A stretch of 64,000 nucleotides of DNA, taken from assembly GCA_037044905.1 (NCBI GenBank), contig JBAOKB010000063.1, forward strand, positions 124,001-188,000, in the 5' to 3' direction. Made by a program: the position numbers and the translations under genes. Shown one piece after another: positions 44,800 to 55,831 of this stretch (position 1 is the first letter of the stretch; the number at the start of each line of letters is the position of its first letter). Under the pieces are notes generated by a model. The model was given only the letters and a program-made list of their open reading frames with translations, had not been told where the DNA came from and made no database searches. Source of the DNA: Hortaea werneckii (taxonomy: Eukaryota; Ascomycota; Dothideomycetes; Mycosphaerellales; Teratosphaeriaceae).

Positions 44800-47700
44800 A
44801 TGACCCACCTTCTTCGTGGCAAGCAGTCTGGTATTCAGAACGATCTGTCGGCCGGACTGACCCAGGAGCTTTTTAACCCCGATCACTTGTCTCGCTTCGG
44901 CATCAACTCTCAAGTATCATGCCTGGCCTACGACCCGGTGCAGTCATTACTTGCCGTTGGCACCAAGAGCAGCCAATTCGGCCAGGGACAAATCTACATC
45001 TTTGGCCGCACCCGGATCGAAGTCGTTCTGCCGTTGTCGACTCAAAGTCAGGGGGCGCACGTTCAGACATTGCAGTTCTGTGCCGAAAAGCTAGTCTGCT
45101 TAGATTCCAAGCACGACATATCTGTCTACTCACTCGAGCTCAAGAGCCTCCTCGCTTCGCACTCTCCACCTGGCCACGTGACAGTGATATGTACGGATCC
45201 TATGCTCGATTATGCGATGCTTGGGATGCAGACAGGAGATGTGATGGCGTATGATCTGGACCGAGAATCTCTGGCGCCGTTTAAGATCCCCAACCTCTGG
45301 GCAGATGTCGATCCGAGAGCGCGAGTATCTCCTGTAGTTTCACTGCAATTCCATCCGCGGGATATTGGAACTCTTCTTATCGGCTATGCTCATGGCGCGG
45401 TCATTTACTCATTCAAGTTGAACAAGGCTGTACGCCACTTTGCCTATGAGGTCCCGCAAGGAGCGCCAGGGGGCGACGGTGACCCAGCACTAGCAAATAC
45501 TGTACGGCGACCGAAATTGGTGCACGCCGTGTGGCACCCTACTGGGACCTTCGTTCTGACAGCACACGAAGATAGTTCTTTGGTTTTCTGGGACACCATC
45601 AAAGACGGTCGCATGCTCATGTCCAGAACCATAACAGACACGAACATTGCCACGCCTGCTGCTGGTGCTGGTCGAGGCACGGGAGGTGTAATGGCCGTCA
45701 AAGAGCCTCTCTTCAAGATCTCTTGGTGTGCCAACCAGGATCCGGAAGATACTGCGCTACTGATCGCTGGCGGGCAGAGCACGCAGTCGCCGACTAAAGG
45801 CCTCACTTTGTTTGAGATGGGCCGTACACCTGTCTACGCTACAGCCACATGGGAATCTCTAGCCCAATACTTCGAGGAACCGAAACGACAACGAATACTG
45901 CCAACACCTCCTGGTGCGGAAGTGGTCGAATTCTGTCCGATCCCGAGAGCGTCACCTCATTTCGCCGGCGCACACGACCCGATAGCGGTGATTGCTTTGC
46001 TTGGTTCTGGTGAATTACTAACATTAACATTTCCGTCTGGCATGCCTATCTGCCCTACGAATCAATTACATCCAAGTCTCACATTCGTGCATCCGTTCGT
46101 GAAGAGCGTTGGTGTTTGCCAAGTTGAAAGGGAGAGATGGCTTGGTATGACAGAGCGACGACAGCAAGGACCGCCGATCTTAAATGGTGGCGCCGAAGGG
46201 CCTGGCCGACATCACCGATTCGGCAATCGCAATGTTGCTCACACCGTGCACGCTGATGGTACGATAAGAATATTTGACGTAGGATATGGTGATGAAGAGC
46301 TTGAAAATCCAAAAGTGCTACAGGCAGATGTTGGAAGGGCGTTAGGAAGATATGATGGTGCGGTAGGTGTCACATCCATGTCACTTGCTGGTGGGAGTGG
46401 AGAAATGGCAGTAGGTGTACACAGCGGTCAACTTGTCGTCTTTCGATGGGGACACAACAAGCATGCGGGCCGGGAACCTGCTGGAGGGCCGCGACCTACT
46501 CAGCCGCCAGGTCACCTGAGCAATATCACTGATCGCGCAGAGCCGAGTTTGAGCGAGGGAGTTGTGCCCTTCACAATGCTCGACCAGCAAAATGGACCCG
46601 TCACCACCGTGAAGGTCTCCGAAGTTGGATTTATAGCTGCAGGAACAGAAGGGGGAAGCATCACAATTCTAGACATGCGAGGACCGGCCATAATTTACGC
46701 AGCATCCGTGGCCGATTTCAGCAAAGGAGAGAAGAAGGGCAGCTTGCGGAAAAGAAGAAATAGCGAGACTCCAGGCAAACCAGAGTGGGTCACAAGCATC
46801 GAATTTTCCATCATGACACTGGAAGGAGAAGACTACAGCTCGATCCTCTGCCACTGCGGCACAAACAGGGACACCTTGCTACCTTCAAAATCCTCCCAGA
46901 TCCCAGCGGAAGGTATACAGTCCAGCCAGCCGGCTCACCCATGCACCTCAGCGAAAGCAGGATCCTGCACATCGCACCCATCAACGCCGAAACCGGCAAA
47001 CCCGCCACCGCCTCGCCCGCAGCAATGGGAGGGCTCAAATCCGGATCCCGCATCAACGGCGCCCTGGTCGTAGTCACGCCAACCAGCCTCCACATCTCCC
47101 GGCCACCCGGCAACAAAGGCGCCCACAAATCCTTCGACTCCGTCTTCTGCGACGCAGCGGGCATAGTGCGCTACCAAGACCAAGGCCACGCCCTCGTAGG
47201 CCTGTTCGGCGACGGCTTCGCCCGCGCCTACTCGATCCCACAACTCCGCGAGCTCGCCACGATCAAAATCTCCGACACGCTGGACACGCGGCGGTTCGGG
47301 GACGCAGCCATCATACCCTCGGGCCATATCCTCGGCTTCACGGGTCCCAGCGAGATGGCGCTGGTGAGCCTCTTCGGCGCGGGCGAGGACCATGTAAGTC
47401 GAGGGACGACGGACCGGTTGTTTAACCCCGAAGCCCTGATCCCGCCCCGCCCGACTATCAGTACTGTCCAGTGGGTCACGGGGACGCAGTATATCACCCC
47501 GACGGACATGGATATCCTGATCGGAGGACCCGACCGGCCCCCGTCTAAACGCATGGTGGCGCAGTCCCGGGCGGAAGAGGAGCAGCGACGGCGCGCGGCG
47601 CGGGCGACGGCCACGGGATCCTCGTCTGCGGCCGGCGGTGGTGGTGCCGCTGGACAGCAGGGACAAGAGGGTTATTGGGCCTACATGCAACGCCAGCTCC

Positions 47701-47852
47701 AGGAGCGCACGGAGAAATTGGGGATTATCGGCGACAGTATGGAGAATTTGGAGCAGAATAGTGCGAATTGGAGCGATGAGGTGGGGAAATTTGTTAAGCA
47801 GCAGAAGAGGAGTGCGGCGGGGGGGATTTTGAAGGCGAAGTTTGGGTTTTAA
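44800..47852 (+). CDS. Lgl/tomosyn family exocytosis regulator (Sro7/Sro77-like), with one-base frameshift
   Basis: Two WD40 propellers of the lethal-giant-larvae family, which bind the plasma-membrane t-SNARE Sec9 and the Rab Sec4 to regulate exocytosis and polarity. The start MTHLLRGKQSGIQNDLSAGL and FGINSQVSCLAYDPVQSLLAVGTKS are diagnostic. The C-terminal tail (YWAYMQRQLQERTEKLGIIG..., NWSDEVGKFVKQQK) is the R-SNARE-like tail. The frame breaks at 46868-46870: before it reads LEGEDYSSILCHCGTNR, after it, in the -1 frame, HLATFKILPDPSGRY. One extra G in the GGG run would restore a single frame of about 1017 residues; as given, translation ends at 47073 (757 aa), losing the tail. No splice signals explain it. 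Either a base-calling error or a real mutation. Confidence 0.88.
46868..46870 (+). other. Frameshift point in the Sro7 homologue (GGG run)
   Basis: The frame that carries the first 690 residues and the frame that carries the last 325 meet here, with conserved residues continuing on each side and no gap. One base is missing relative to a continuous gene. Confidence 0.75.
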
Positions 47853-48021
47853 AGAAAGGGAAGGATGGCGGGAGGGGGTGGAGATGTGGATGTGGAAGGG
47901 GACCGGTTTGTTTTGGTGTCGGTTGGTGGTGGTCATGGTGGTGTTGGAGTGGATGTGCGAGGAGGTTTGGGGAGAGAAAGGGTGTGTTCTCCTCTTTAGA
48001 GAGCAAGGCGATCTCTTTCTT

Positions 48022-48022
<1 letters not shown>

Positions 48023-48058
<36 letters not shown>
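48023..48058. repeat. 36-nt poly-C tract
   Basis: An uninterrupted run of 36 C, followed by short T and C runs, about 170 bp after the Sro7 homologue stop. G-quadruplex/i-motif forming in principle. Confidence 0.95.
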
Positions 48059-48680
48059 TTTTTCCCTTTTTGGGAGTGTTGCTTTTGGGTGCGTGGAGGG
48101 GCTCGCCTCCCCTTTTTCTAAATGCATGATGATATACCTGAATAGAGATGGCGCTACATGCATTACGATCAACAACTTCGTACGATTGCACCACTATATT
48201 TGATCCTGCTGGTGCTGGTGCTGATTCCTTTTTTTTTTTTTTTTTTTCCGTTGCTTCCAACCCAATCTTTCCCAAGTCGATCATGTTTTTTTCCCGTGAA
48301 GAAGCCCACCTGCCAGCAGGAAAAGGGACGTTACGGAGGTATGGTTCACAACGAACGCGCACACACTCCGTCCGTCGTATGCTTTGGCACAAGAAGAAGG
48401 AAAAAAAAAAAAAAAGAGTAAAAAGAAAGAAGAGAAAAAAAGACAAGACAAGAGAATGCACTCATTCTTCCCCCCGCCTCAAAACATCCTCCCCTATCAA
48501 ATAACGAGGCTGATCGTATACATAGTGATTATTCTCGAATCCAAAAAACCCCGACCACCTTAACCCAATGATCAGGCAAGAACGCCATTATAGGACCCCC
48601 TTCTTATCTCATTTGACCATGTTGGAGGAGGTACGTGCAGGACACGCACATACATGGACCCTGATGAGAGAGAAGAGAGG

Positions 48681-48682
<2 letters not shown>

Positions 48683-48714
<32 letters not shown>
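48683..48714. repeat. (AG)n microsatellite
   Basis: Sixteen consecutive AG dinucleotides in intergenic DNA. Confidence 0.9.
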
Positions 48715-48717
<3 letters not shown>

Positions 48718-50792
48718 GATGTTCTAGAACGTCCTGTCCGTTGTGCGCGTAGTAGTGGTGGCGGTTCAGCGCGATCCATGCGCGTACCGGCTACGCGAAA
48801 CAGTCGAACTGAATGACAGGGCAGGCAGGATTTGGGAGGGATGATAATTAATGGACGCGTGGGCGCGCGCGCGCGGCACATGATTATTATTGCACAGTGG
48901 GAAATGCAAAATCTCTCCGGGACTCTCCGGGTTTTTTGGGTTGCCCGGCATGCCTGAAACGCGCGCTAGGGGGCCCCTCGTTGCCTGGTCGGGAAGAGAG
49001 AGAGAGAAAGAGAGAGAGCTTAGCGCAGTGGAATTATTTTGATGAAGGGCCAACAAGCCAAGCCAAGCAAGTAAGCGACGAGGAAATAATAAGTCTGCAG
49101 GTCCTGCTCCTTACCCAGCCATGTTTGAGAATGGGGTTTTCTGACAAGCTATTGTTGACAACGTATTGTATTACTATGTACTGTACGAGATGAAACTCGC
49201 CTTTCCCTTTTCTCTGTCGTGCTTCGGGATAATGATGGGCAATTTGCTATGCGAGACAGGCGAACTACCTAGGTACAGCATTACCTAGGTATCAGAACTT
49301 TCGCTTGTCGCACTCGCTTTGCTCTCGAGAAATGGGAATGAGAGATCCGAGCCGGGACGATCGGCTGGAGAGGTAGGTAGGAGAGGAAAAGAGTACGCAA
49401 TCATCAACGGTTTGGCAGGTTGGACTGTGCTTTCTTTTCATGCCCTTTTTGGCCCTTTTTTGTCCTTATAATTTTGGCATGCAGAACATATGTACTTTTT
49501 TTTTTTTTGTGTGTGTGACATGACAAGAACCCGGCCACCGATCAAGGGACCTGAGCACGTCTGCCATAGATGGTTGTGCACATAGCAGTAAAGAAAAAAA
49601 AAAGAGGGATTTATTTGAAGCCGGTAATGAACAAGGCCGTACGAATCGGGCGAGGACCGGCCAGGGTTTTCTTCAAGCTGACGCGCCGGAGGAAGGGCTT
49701 CGCATCCATGGATGGTCCCGGCTGGGGGCCCATGAAATTTTGATTCGCGGCGGACCGCGACTTTGATGGCGGATCCCTTCTCATTGAAGGCTAGCGGGTC
49801 TGACCTAGGCAATAGGATGCTTGGAAAGGTGCGGTACCTGCATCCCCCAGCCCAAAAGCCGTGACGGGAAATTTGTACCTTGCAGTAGTGTGGAAGCCAG
49901 CGTGCGGTCGCGTCCCCAAGTGTGGAACGGGCGTCGCGCTCAGACCAGACTGGCCGTCGTGGCCCCGTGTGATGAATGTGCGTGAGAGAGAGAGAGAGAC
50001 CCTAGCAGTTGCTGGTGTGAGCGAGAGAGGAGTGTGCGAGTCCGGCTCCTCATCTCACTACCTAGGTCCTCTCGCTCGCCTGCACACACCACCTCCATCC
50101 CCATCCACGGCCAGAACCACCACTGACCCGATCGCGGTGGAGCCCGCCACGTTCGTTTCCATCAATCATCGGCATCATCACCCTCGTCGTCGTCGTCCTA
50201 TCCAGACAGACAGACAAACCACACTCCTTGACTACATATCGCGTCAATCCTTTTTCCCATCTCGGTCGCGAGGTGGTTGATCACGACGGTCGTTCCATTC
50301 GTTTACCCACCGCTTCCAAATCCACGTGCTCCTCCCGCCGGTGCACCCACCCCCCGGCAGCACGGCGCACCATCCCTTTGAAACATTCCACGGCGCCGGA
50401 AACCCCAGTTGTCACATTTCGCCGTGTCAGCCGAGCAGCGATTGGTATTCCTCTGCACCGACCGGGACTTCGACGCACGGCAAGGGAAGCCGGCAGTCAC
50501 CATCGCGACGACGCTCAAGGCTTCGAGTGACAGCGACGCTCGTTATTGAGGGAGAGACAGAGATCGACACCTTGGGAGGAGACCAAAGGCATCAGCAGTC
50601 GCTCGGAGTGAAGGAGGCCGACCGACAGGGTCCCGTGACTTTCTTGTTTGAAACCAGGGCGAGGCGACTAGGTGATTGCGCTGCTGGACAGCCGCAGGAC
50701 AAAGGTTCGCACGCCCAATCACCGCCACCTCCACCCTGTCTGCCCTGTCCGTGCCGGATCACCAGGACAGATCACCAGCGGGCATCAACACT

Positions 50793-50851
50793 ACCACCAC
50801 CACCACCACCACCACTGCCAGCTGTGACAGCAGCAGCAGCAGCAGCAGCAG
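50793..50851 (+). repeat. CCA and CAG triplet arrays in the WSC leader
   Basis: A run of CCA triplets, a short interruption, and then eight CAG triplets at 50828-50851, about 160 bp before the WSC gene's start codon. Confidence 0.85.
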
Positions 50852-51012
50852 TCGCAAAAGTCAAGGGGACTAACCTTGACGCTGCAGCGTTCTCGACTCT
50901 CCAAACACGCGCTCTCGCTTAGCACTCCACACTCAGCCAACCTTTCTCTCCTAAACCCACACTCCTTTCTCCCCTTGCTTCGGTGCACGCCGCACCCTCC
51001 CCGCGAGGCACG

Positions 51013-52222
51013 ATGCCATCAACATTCGGCGTCACGACCGCGTACGCCGCACTATCGCTCCTTACCGCCACAGTTACTTGCACCCACGCACATGCCCATT
51101 TCCATCAGAAGCTCACCAGATCTCAGCCTGCTGCTGCTATTCTGGAAAAGCGATTGAGCGCCATGACATATGAGGGTTGCTACTCTTCATCCGCCGGCTT
51201 GACCGATCAAGGCAGCTACACATACCAGACTTCAGGGTACTGTCAGGAGCAATGTGCTCCGGACAACTATGCAGTCATGGGCTTGAGCGGGGGCAGTAAC
51301 TGTTGGTGCGGCAATGCTCTACCTCAATCGAGCAACAAGGTGTCAGATTCCAAGTGCAGTACGCCATGCAACGGCTACGGCCAGGATAATTGTAAGTACC
51401 GGCACGCGAATCTTCACACAGGCCAGGACGCGACACTAACAGCACACAGGTGGCGGTGATGGCTTCTTCTCAGTCTACCTCACTGGAACGAAGGACGAAG
51501 CCGATGTACCTGAGTACGGCGGTGGCGGCTCAGACTCGAGTTCATCCTCAACTTCCAGTGTAGGCTCAAGCTCCACCACAGCAGTGGAATCCTCCTCCAC
51601 GACCGCGGCAGCAGCTGACACTTCCTCCTCCTCATCACAGACTACACAGCCGGTCCAATCGAATCAGGCAACCACTACTCAGGCTCCAGTAGTCGTGACG
51701 AGCGTAGCGCCTGGCTCAACCGTTATAGTCACACAACCCGCAACCCAGGTAGCCGACGCGACCGCAACCAACAGTCCAACCGAAGACTCGAAATCCAACG
51801 GCGACGGAGGCGGCACGAACGTAGCCGGGGTAGCCGCTGGCGTCGTCGTCGGCGTCCTCGCCGCCGCAGCCATCGTCGCCGGAATCGTACTCTGGATCCG
51901 CCACAAGAAGCGCCAGCAAGCCGAGGAAGAATACAAGCGCCAGAACCAGGTCTCCGACTTCATGCGCGGCAGCGACATGCGCGAGCCGAAACCCCCGCCT
52001 ACCGCCTACAGCCAGCAGTCGGACTCCAGGCTCGATCCCGAGGCCGGCAGGCGGAATAGTGCCGGCAGTATTGCGGACGATCAGGATTATTCGCGGCGGA
52101 TATTGAGGGTAAGTTCTTGCACATGAACAAGGAAACGGGGATGGATTTTCGTACGGAAGCATGAAAAGGGAACAGGATACTGACATGTCCGGGAATAGGT
52201 CGCGAACCCTGATACTTCGTAG
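51013..52222 (+). CDS. WSC-domain cell-wall integrity sensor (Wsc1-like)
   Basis: Three exons (51013-51391, 51450-52108, 52199-52222), introns 58 and 90 bp; 353 aa. WSC sensors are single-pass plasma-membrane proteins that detect wall stress and signal through Rom2-Rho1-Pkc1. Order: signal peptide (VTTAYAALSLLTATVTCTHA), WSC domain with eight Cys (YEGCYSS..., SGYCQEQC, NCWCGNALP, CSTPCNGYGQDNC, then GGDGFFSVYLTG), a long Ser/Thr-rich stalk likely O-mannosylated, one transmembrane helix (VAAGVVVGVLAAAAIVAGIVLW) followed by the stop-transfer RHKKR, and a cytoplasmic tail. The last exon encodes only VANPDTS; the tail segment DQDYSRRILRVANPD is the conserved Rom2-binding end. Start 51013 is the first ATG before the signal peptide. 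Confidence 0.94.
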
Positions 52223-52837
52223 GAGTAGGAGAGAGGAAAAGAGTTTTTCAAAAAAGAAACAGAAAGGACTCGTCCTCTTCCTCCCGATTCGCGGTTCCTC
52301 CTTACGCCAGCCGGACGGACGGACGAACGAATGAGCGAAAGAAAGAAAGAGAGGCAGGCAGACATCTAGCCACAAGCCCACGCACGCACGCACGCACGCA
52401 CGCCATCCGACATTATTTTCACGACCCTTACTTCCCTGATCAATTGCTGATACGAACGAAAGAAACCGGGCATCCCAAACAAAAGAAAGAAAGAAGAAAA
52501 AAAAAATCAATCCTTGGAAATTACCGTCTCACGCCACACACTACCAGCCCCATCTTCCTGAGATAGGATGAAGAGGAAAGGAGAAAGGGGAGAGTAAGAA
52601 GGGAGGTGAAGGGCGAAAAGAGGAAAGAGGAAGGGGCAAGGAGACAGAGAGAGAGGAAAAGCAAAAGGAAAAGGTCCGGAGATACCACCATCACCACCAC
52701 CACCACCAACACCGCCGCCCCTGACGAGATATAAATTTTTTCTTTTCTTTTCTTTTCTCTTTTTCTTTTCTGGGCTTCATATTCTCGAATTCTTTGTTTA
52801 TTAAGGGAATCTGATTTTTTTTATCAATTCATGTGTC

Positions 52838-52963
52838 TATCCATGCATCCATCCATCCATCCGTCCAGCTCATCCGTCCATGCATGTCATCCATCCATCC
52901 ATCTATCTATTCATCCATCCATGCCATCCGTCCGTCCATCAGTCCATCCCTCCATCCATCTAG
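52838..52963. repeat. CATC/ATCC imperfect tetranucleotide array
   Basis: Repeated CATC units interrupted by CGTC, TATC and GCAT variants. Complementary in sequence to the array at 53373-53464. Confidence 0.9.
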
Positions 52964-53372
52964 CGCAAGAACCGTCCTCTCCCCCTCTCTCTCCCTTCTT
53001 TCCCCCCTCTCTTCCTTCCCCTCCTCGCCTCGTCTGCTTCTGGCTCCTTCTCGCTTTCTGCTCCTCCTACTACTACTCCTACTACTATTGCGAGTCCTAC
53101 TCACAATGTCCTACTCATCATTGTTGTTGTCATCGTTATAAGGCGAACTTCTGTCCTAGTTTGCAGCGACCACCCGGCTTGCTAAATGGGGGAACAAGAG
53201 GTGTTAAAAAACAAAAAAAAAGGAAAAAGAAGAAGAGAGAGGGAAGAATAAAGGTGAGTGATTGTGGGCAGCAAGTGTGATAGAGACTCGTGGGTGTGGG
53301 GTGGGTGAGAGTTGGATTGGATTGGATTGGATTGGAATGGGATGTCGGCGTTGAGAGAAGGAAGGTTAGGGG

Positions 53373-53464
53373 GATAGATGGATGGATGGATGGATGGATG
53401 GATGGTTGGATGGATGGATGGATGGATGGATGGATGGATGGATTGATGGTTGGTTGGATGGAGG
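53373..53464. repeat. GATG/GGAT tetranucleotide array
   Basis: Nearly pure GATG repeat, with a few TTGG and TTGA variants. It forms the opposite arm to the CATC array about 0.4 kb to the left. Confidence 0.92.
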
Positions 53465-54805
53465 CAGAGGTACGGTCGTAGAGGAGCGTTGGGGTGGCTT
53501 ATAAACACTGGGATCCAACGAGCCTAAACAATGACTCAAGTCTTCCTACTGCTATCTTCCCCCGGCCTCTCGCGGGGCCGCTCACTTCTTCGTAAATGAC
53601 CTGGTTTCCCTAATTTTCCTTTTTCTTTTTCCTGCTCTTTTTTTTCTTTTTCTTTTTCTTCTTCTTCTTTGGATTTGGTAGGAGCGGAGGCGGGTAAGGG
53701 GCACCTAGGAACGAGGGTTAGGGATTGTGAACAAGATAAAGAGGGAAGGAAAAGGGAGGGGGCGGAGTTAGAGAGAAGGTGTAAAGACATAAACATCCCC
53801 TACCCGATTTCTTACTTGCCTCTCCGGTTTTTTTTTTTTTTTTTTTTTTACCTGTCTCTTTCTCTTACTGTCTCTCTAACATTTTTCGAAGGCAAACGGG
53901 AAAAAAATACATTCGACACTAGATCTAGCTAGCCGATACATAGCTCCTCCCTAGTCTCTCTCATTCTGCTCCCGCTAGCTTGCAGCCCCTTTAAAAGTAG
54001 ACAAATGGCCATGTCTCGAAGAAGATTAGAAGGATAGTACACTATGCCTTTCCCTAACTACCTAGCACACTGCCAAAAAAACCCGATGATTTCCCTATCC
54101 TCTTCTCTTCGTTTGCTATTGTCAAAGCATTTTAGAGCAAGGAGGAAAGCGGGAGAGAGGGAAAGAGAGAGAAAGAAAAGAATGTGCCGAGCGGATAGAG
54201 AAAGAGAAAGGAAGAAGGAAATTAAAAAAGCCTTCAAGTCATCTTCTTCCCTATACTTCGTTAGTTTACGCCGAGACCTATTTTTTTTTTTTTTTTTTTT
54301 TTTACCCTCTCCTTCAAAATCGGTCCTCGACATCGGGTAATTGATGGAATCTGTTCTAAATGAGTAGAAAGAAGTAAAGAATCGGCCTGAAATGGCCGCG
54401 TTTCTTGGCATCTCACTTTTGTCATTTCAATTTTTTTGCTTTTGTTTTTATTTTCTTATTTTTCTCTTCTCATATGCTGAGTTTCCGATGTTCGAGAGGG
54501 CGTAAGAGTGGAATGAAAGCCGGTATTTGTCTATTCCTTCTTCGACGCTTTCCCCGCCCCTCTAGACATAGGAGGAGAAGGGGGGGAAAGCTGCAGAGCA
54601 GCGTTTAAAAGAACAAGGCTTTCGAAACAAGATTAGACTTCTGCTGCTCTCCTGTTTCCTCCTCAGAGAATTTCTTAAATCCCCCTTCTTTGATATGATG
54701 AATACTGCGGCCCACTCTCTCTCCTCCACCGCCCTATCCCATCCCACCCTCAAACCAACCCCCACTCCCCTTCCTCCCTACCCCATCTCCACCATCTCCA
54801 CCATC

Positions 54806-55831
54806 TCACCACCCTCGCCCCCTCCCCAACCCACCAACCCCCCACGCACCCCCCAACCGCCTCAACACCACCAAATAAAACACCCCCCCAAACACCGCCC
54901 CACCCAAATGCGCCGAGTGCGCCACCCCCGACCGCGCATCATCCAAAAAATACGTATCCACCGCCGCATACACCGTAGTCAGCGCCCACAGCGGCACGGG
55001 GACCGGACAAAACATCACCGCCATCCGCGTCAAAGGCGCCAGACACGTCGCCGCGGCCCCGAACCCCATTACCATCCCACTAGCTCCTAGAGCAGAGCGG
55101 TGGATTTCGATCCCCCGTGCTGCGGCGCCGGGGATGCCGCGGGAGATCTGGCGATCGGTGCCTTCGACTGTGCGACCGATGAGGTTTCCCCCCTGTCCCC
55201 GCTGTGCGGTCAGTTGACGGTGGGAGTCGTGGTAGAGAAATCCCAGGGAACCCGCTAGCGCGCTCCCGGTCGCGAGGAAGATCAGGTGGGAGGGCGTGAG
55301 GCCCGGGATGCGGGTTAGGATTGTGGCGAAGGCGCGTAGGGAGAGCATGTTGAAGGCGAAGTGGATGGGGTCTTGGTGGGAGAAGGCGGAGGTGAGGAGG
55401 GTCCAGTAGCGGCCGGCGTGCAGGTTGGGCCAGGAGAGGGTGGTGTGGGCGGTGAGGGTTTCGGGGGTTAGGGGGTTAGTTTCGTGGCGCCGGTGAAGGT
55501 ATGGGGTAGGGGGTTGGTGGGAGGCGTATTGCCATAGGGCGAAGATGGCCGTGTTGAGGCCGATGAGGGTCCAGATTGTGAGGTTTGTGGCGGTGGAAGG
55601 GGGCGATGGTGGGGGTGGGTAGAAGTAGGTTCTTTGGTAGTAGGTGCGGTTGAGGATGCGGTGGGGGAGGGAGGGTGATGTGGGGGGTTTGCGGTTGGAG
55701 TTGGTGTTTAGGCATCTACGAGGGTTGGGTGTTTGGGTGTGAGTCCGTGGGATAGGAGGTTGGCGGAGGATCTGAATTGGTTGACCCCAGACCTTGGAAA
55801 GGCGGAGGGTTCGAGGGTCGGTTGAAAGCAT
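54806..55831 (-). CDS. Rhomboid-family intramembrane serine protease, probably mitochondrial
   Basis: A single exon of 341 aa from ATG 55831, the first ATG in the frame. Rhomboids cut substrates within the membrane. The N-terminus (MLSTDPRTLRLSKVWGQPIQ..., later NPRRCLNTNSNRK) is basic and Ser/Thr/Pro-rich, resembling a mitochondrial presequence as in Pcp1/PARL. Six or so hydrophobic segments follow, the first being LTIWTLIGLNTAIFALWQYA. Active-site signatures: the conserved HFAFNMLSL of TM2, nucleophile S251 in GASGMVMGFGA, and H308 in AHSAHLGGAVFGG. The spacing fits. The coding strand is unusually C-rich, with many CCC and ACC codons near the ends, matching its low-complexity surroundings. 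No intron seen. Confidence 0.88.
   Translation of the reverse strand: MLSTDPRTLRLSKVWGQPIQILRQPPIPRTHTQTPNPRRCLNTNSNRKPPTSPSLPHRILNRTYYQRTYFYPPPPSPPSTATNLTIWTLIGLNTAIFALWQYASHQPPTPYLHRRHETNPLTPETLTAHTTLSWPNLHAGRYWTLLTSAFSHQDPIHFAFNMLSLRAFATILTRIPGLTPSHLIFLATGSALAGSLGFLYHDSHRQLTAQRGQGGNLIGRTVEGTDRQISRGIPGAAARGIEIHRSALGASGMVMGFGAAATCLAPLTRMAVMFCPVPVPLWALTTVYAAVDTYFLDDARSGVAHSAHLGGAVFGGVFYLVVLRRLGGAWGVGGLGRGRGW

Larger units (their letters stand above)
47853..51012. other. Low-complexity intergenic region and long leader of WSC gene
   Basis: About 3.2 kb without a supported gene. It holds a 36-nt C run (48023-48058), a 19-nt T run (48229-48247), an AG dinucleotide array (48683-48714), alternating GC near 48865-48874, two TACCTAGGTA palindromes (49266-49275, 49282-49291) and a near-match at 50059. 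Close to the WSC gene are CCA (about 50793-50815) and CAG (50828-50851) triplet arrays that are probably transcribed as 5' leader. Confidence 0.6.
52223..54805. other. Low-complexity intergenic region
   Basis: About 2.6 kb, no gene supported. It contains a CGCA array (about 52380-52402), purine-rich and pyrimidine-rich tracts, a CATC-rich array (52838-52963), a GATG-rich array (53373-53464) complementary to it, a GGATT repeat (about 53313-53334) and T runs of 22 (53828-53849) and 23 (54281-54303). The open frames seen here are translations of these repeats. Confidence 0.6.

Noticed and set aside
46780..46900. Intron in place of the frameshift in the Sro7 homologue
   Set aside because: Protein similarity continues on both sides of the break without missing residues, and no GT...AG pair of usable size joins the frames.
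46935..48461. 508-codon minus-strand frame opposite the Sro7 homologue
   Set aside because: Shadow of the Sro7 coding sequence, extended through the G/C homopolymer and low-complexity DNA; begins in poly-Phe from a T run.
52838..53464. CRISPR-like array
   Set aside because: The repeats are tetranucleotide microsatellites with no spacers, and the genome is eukaryotic.
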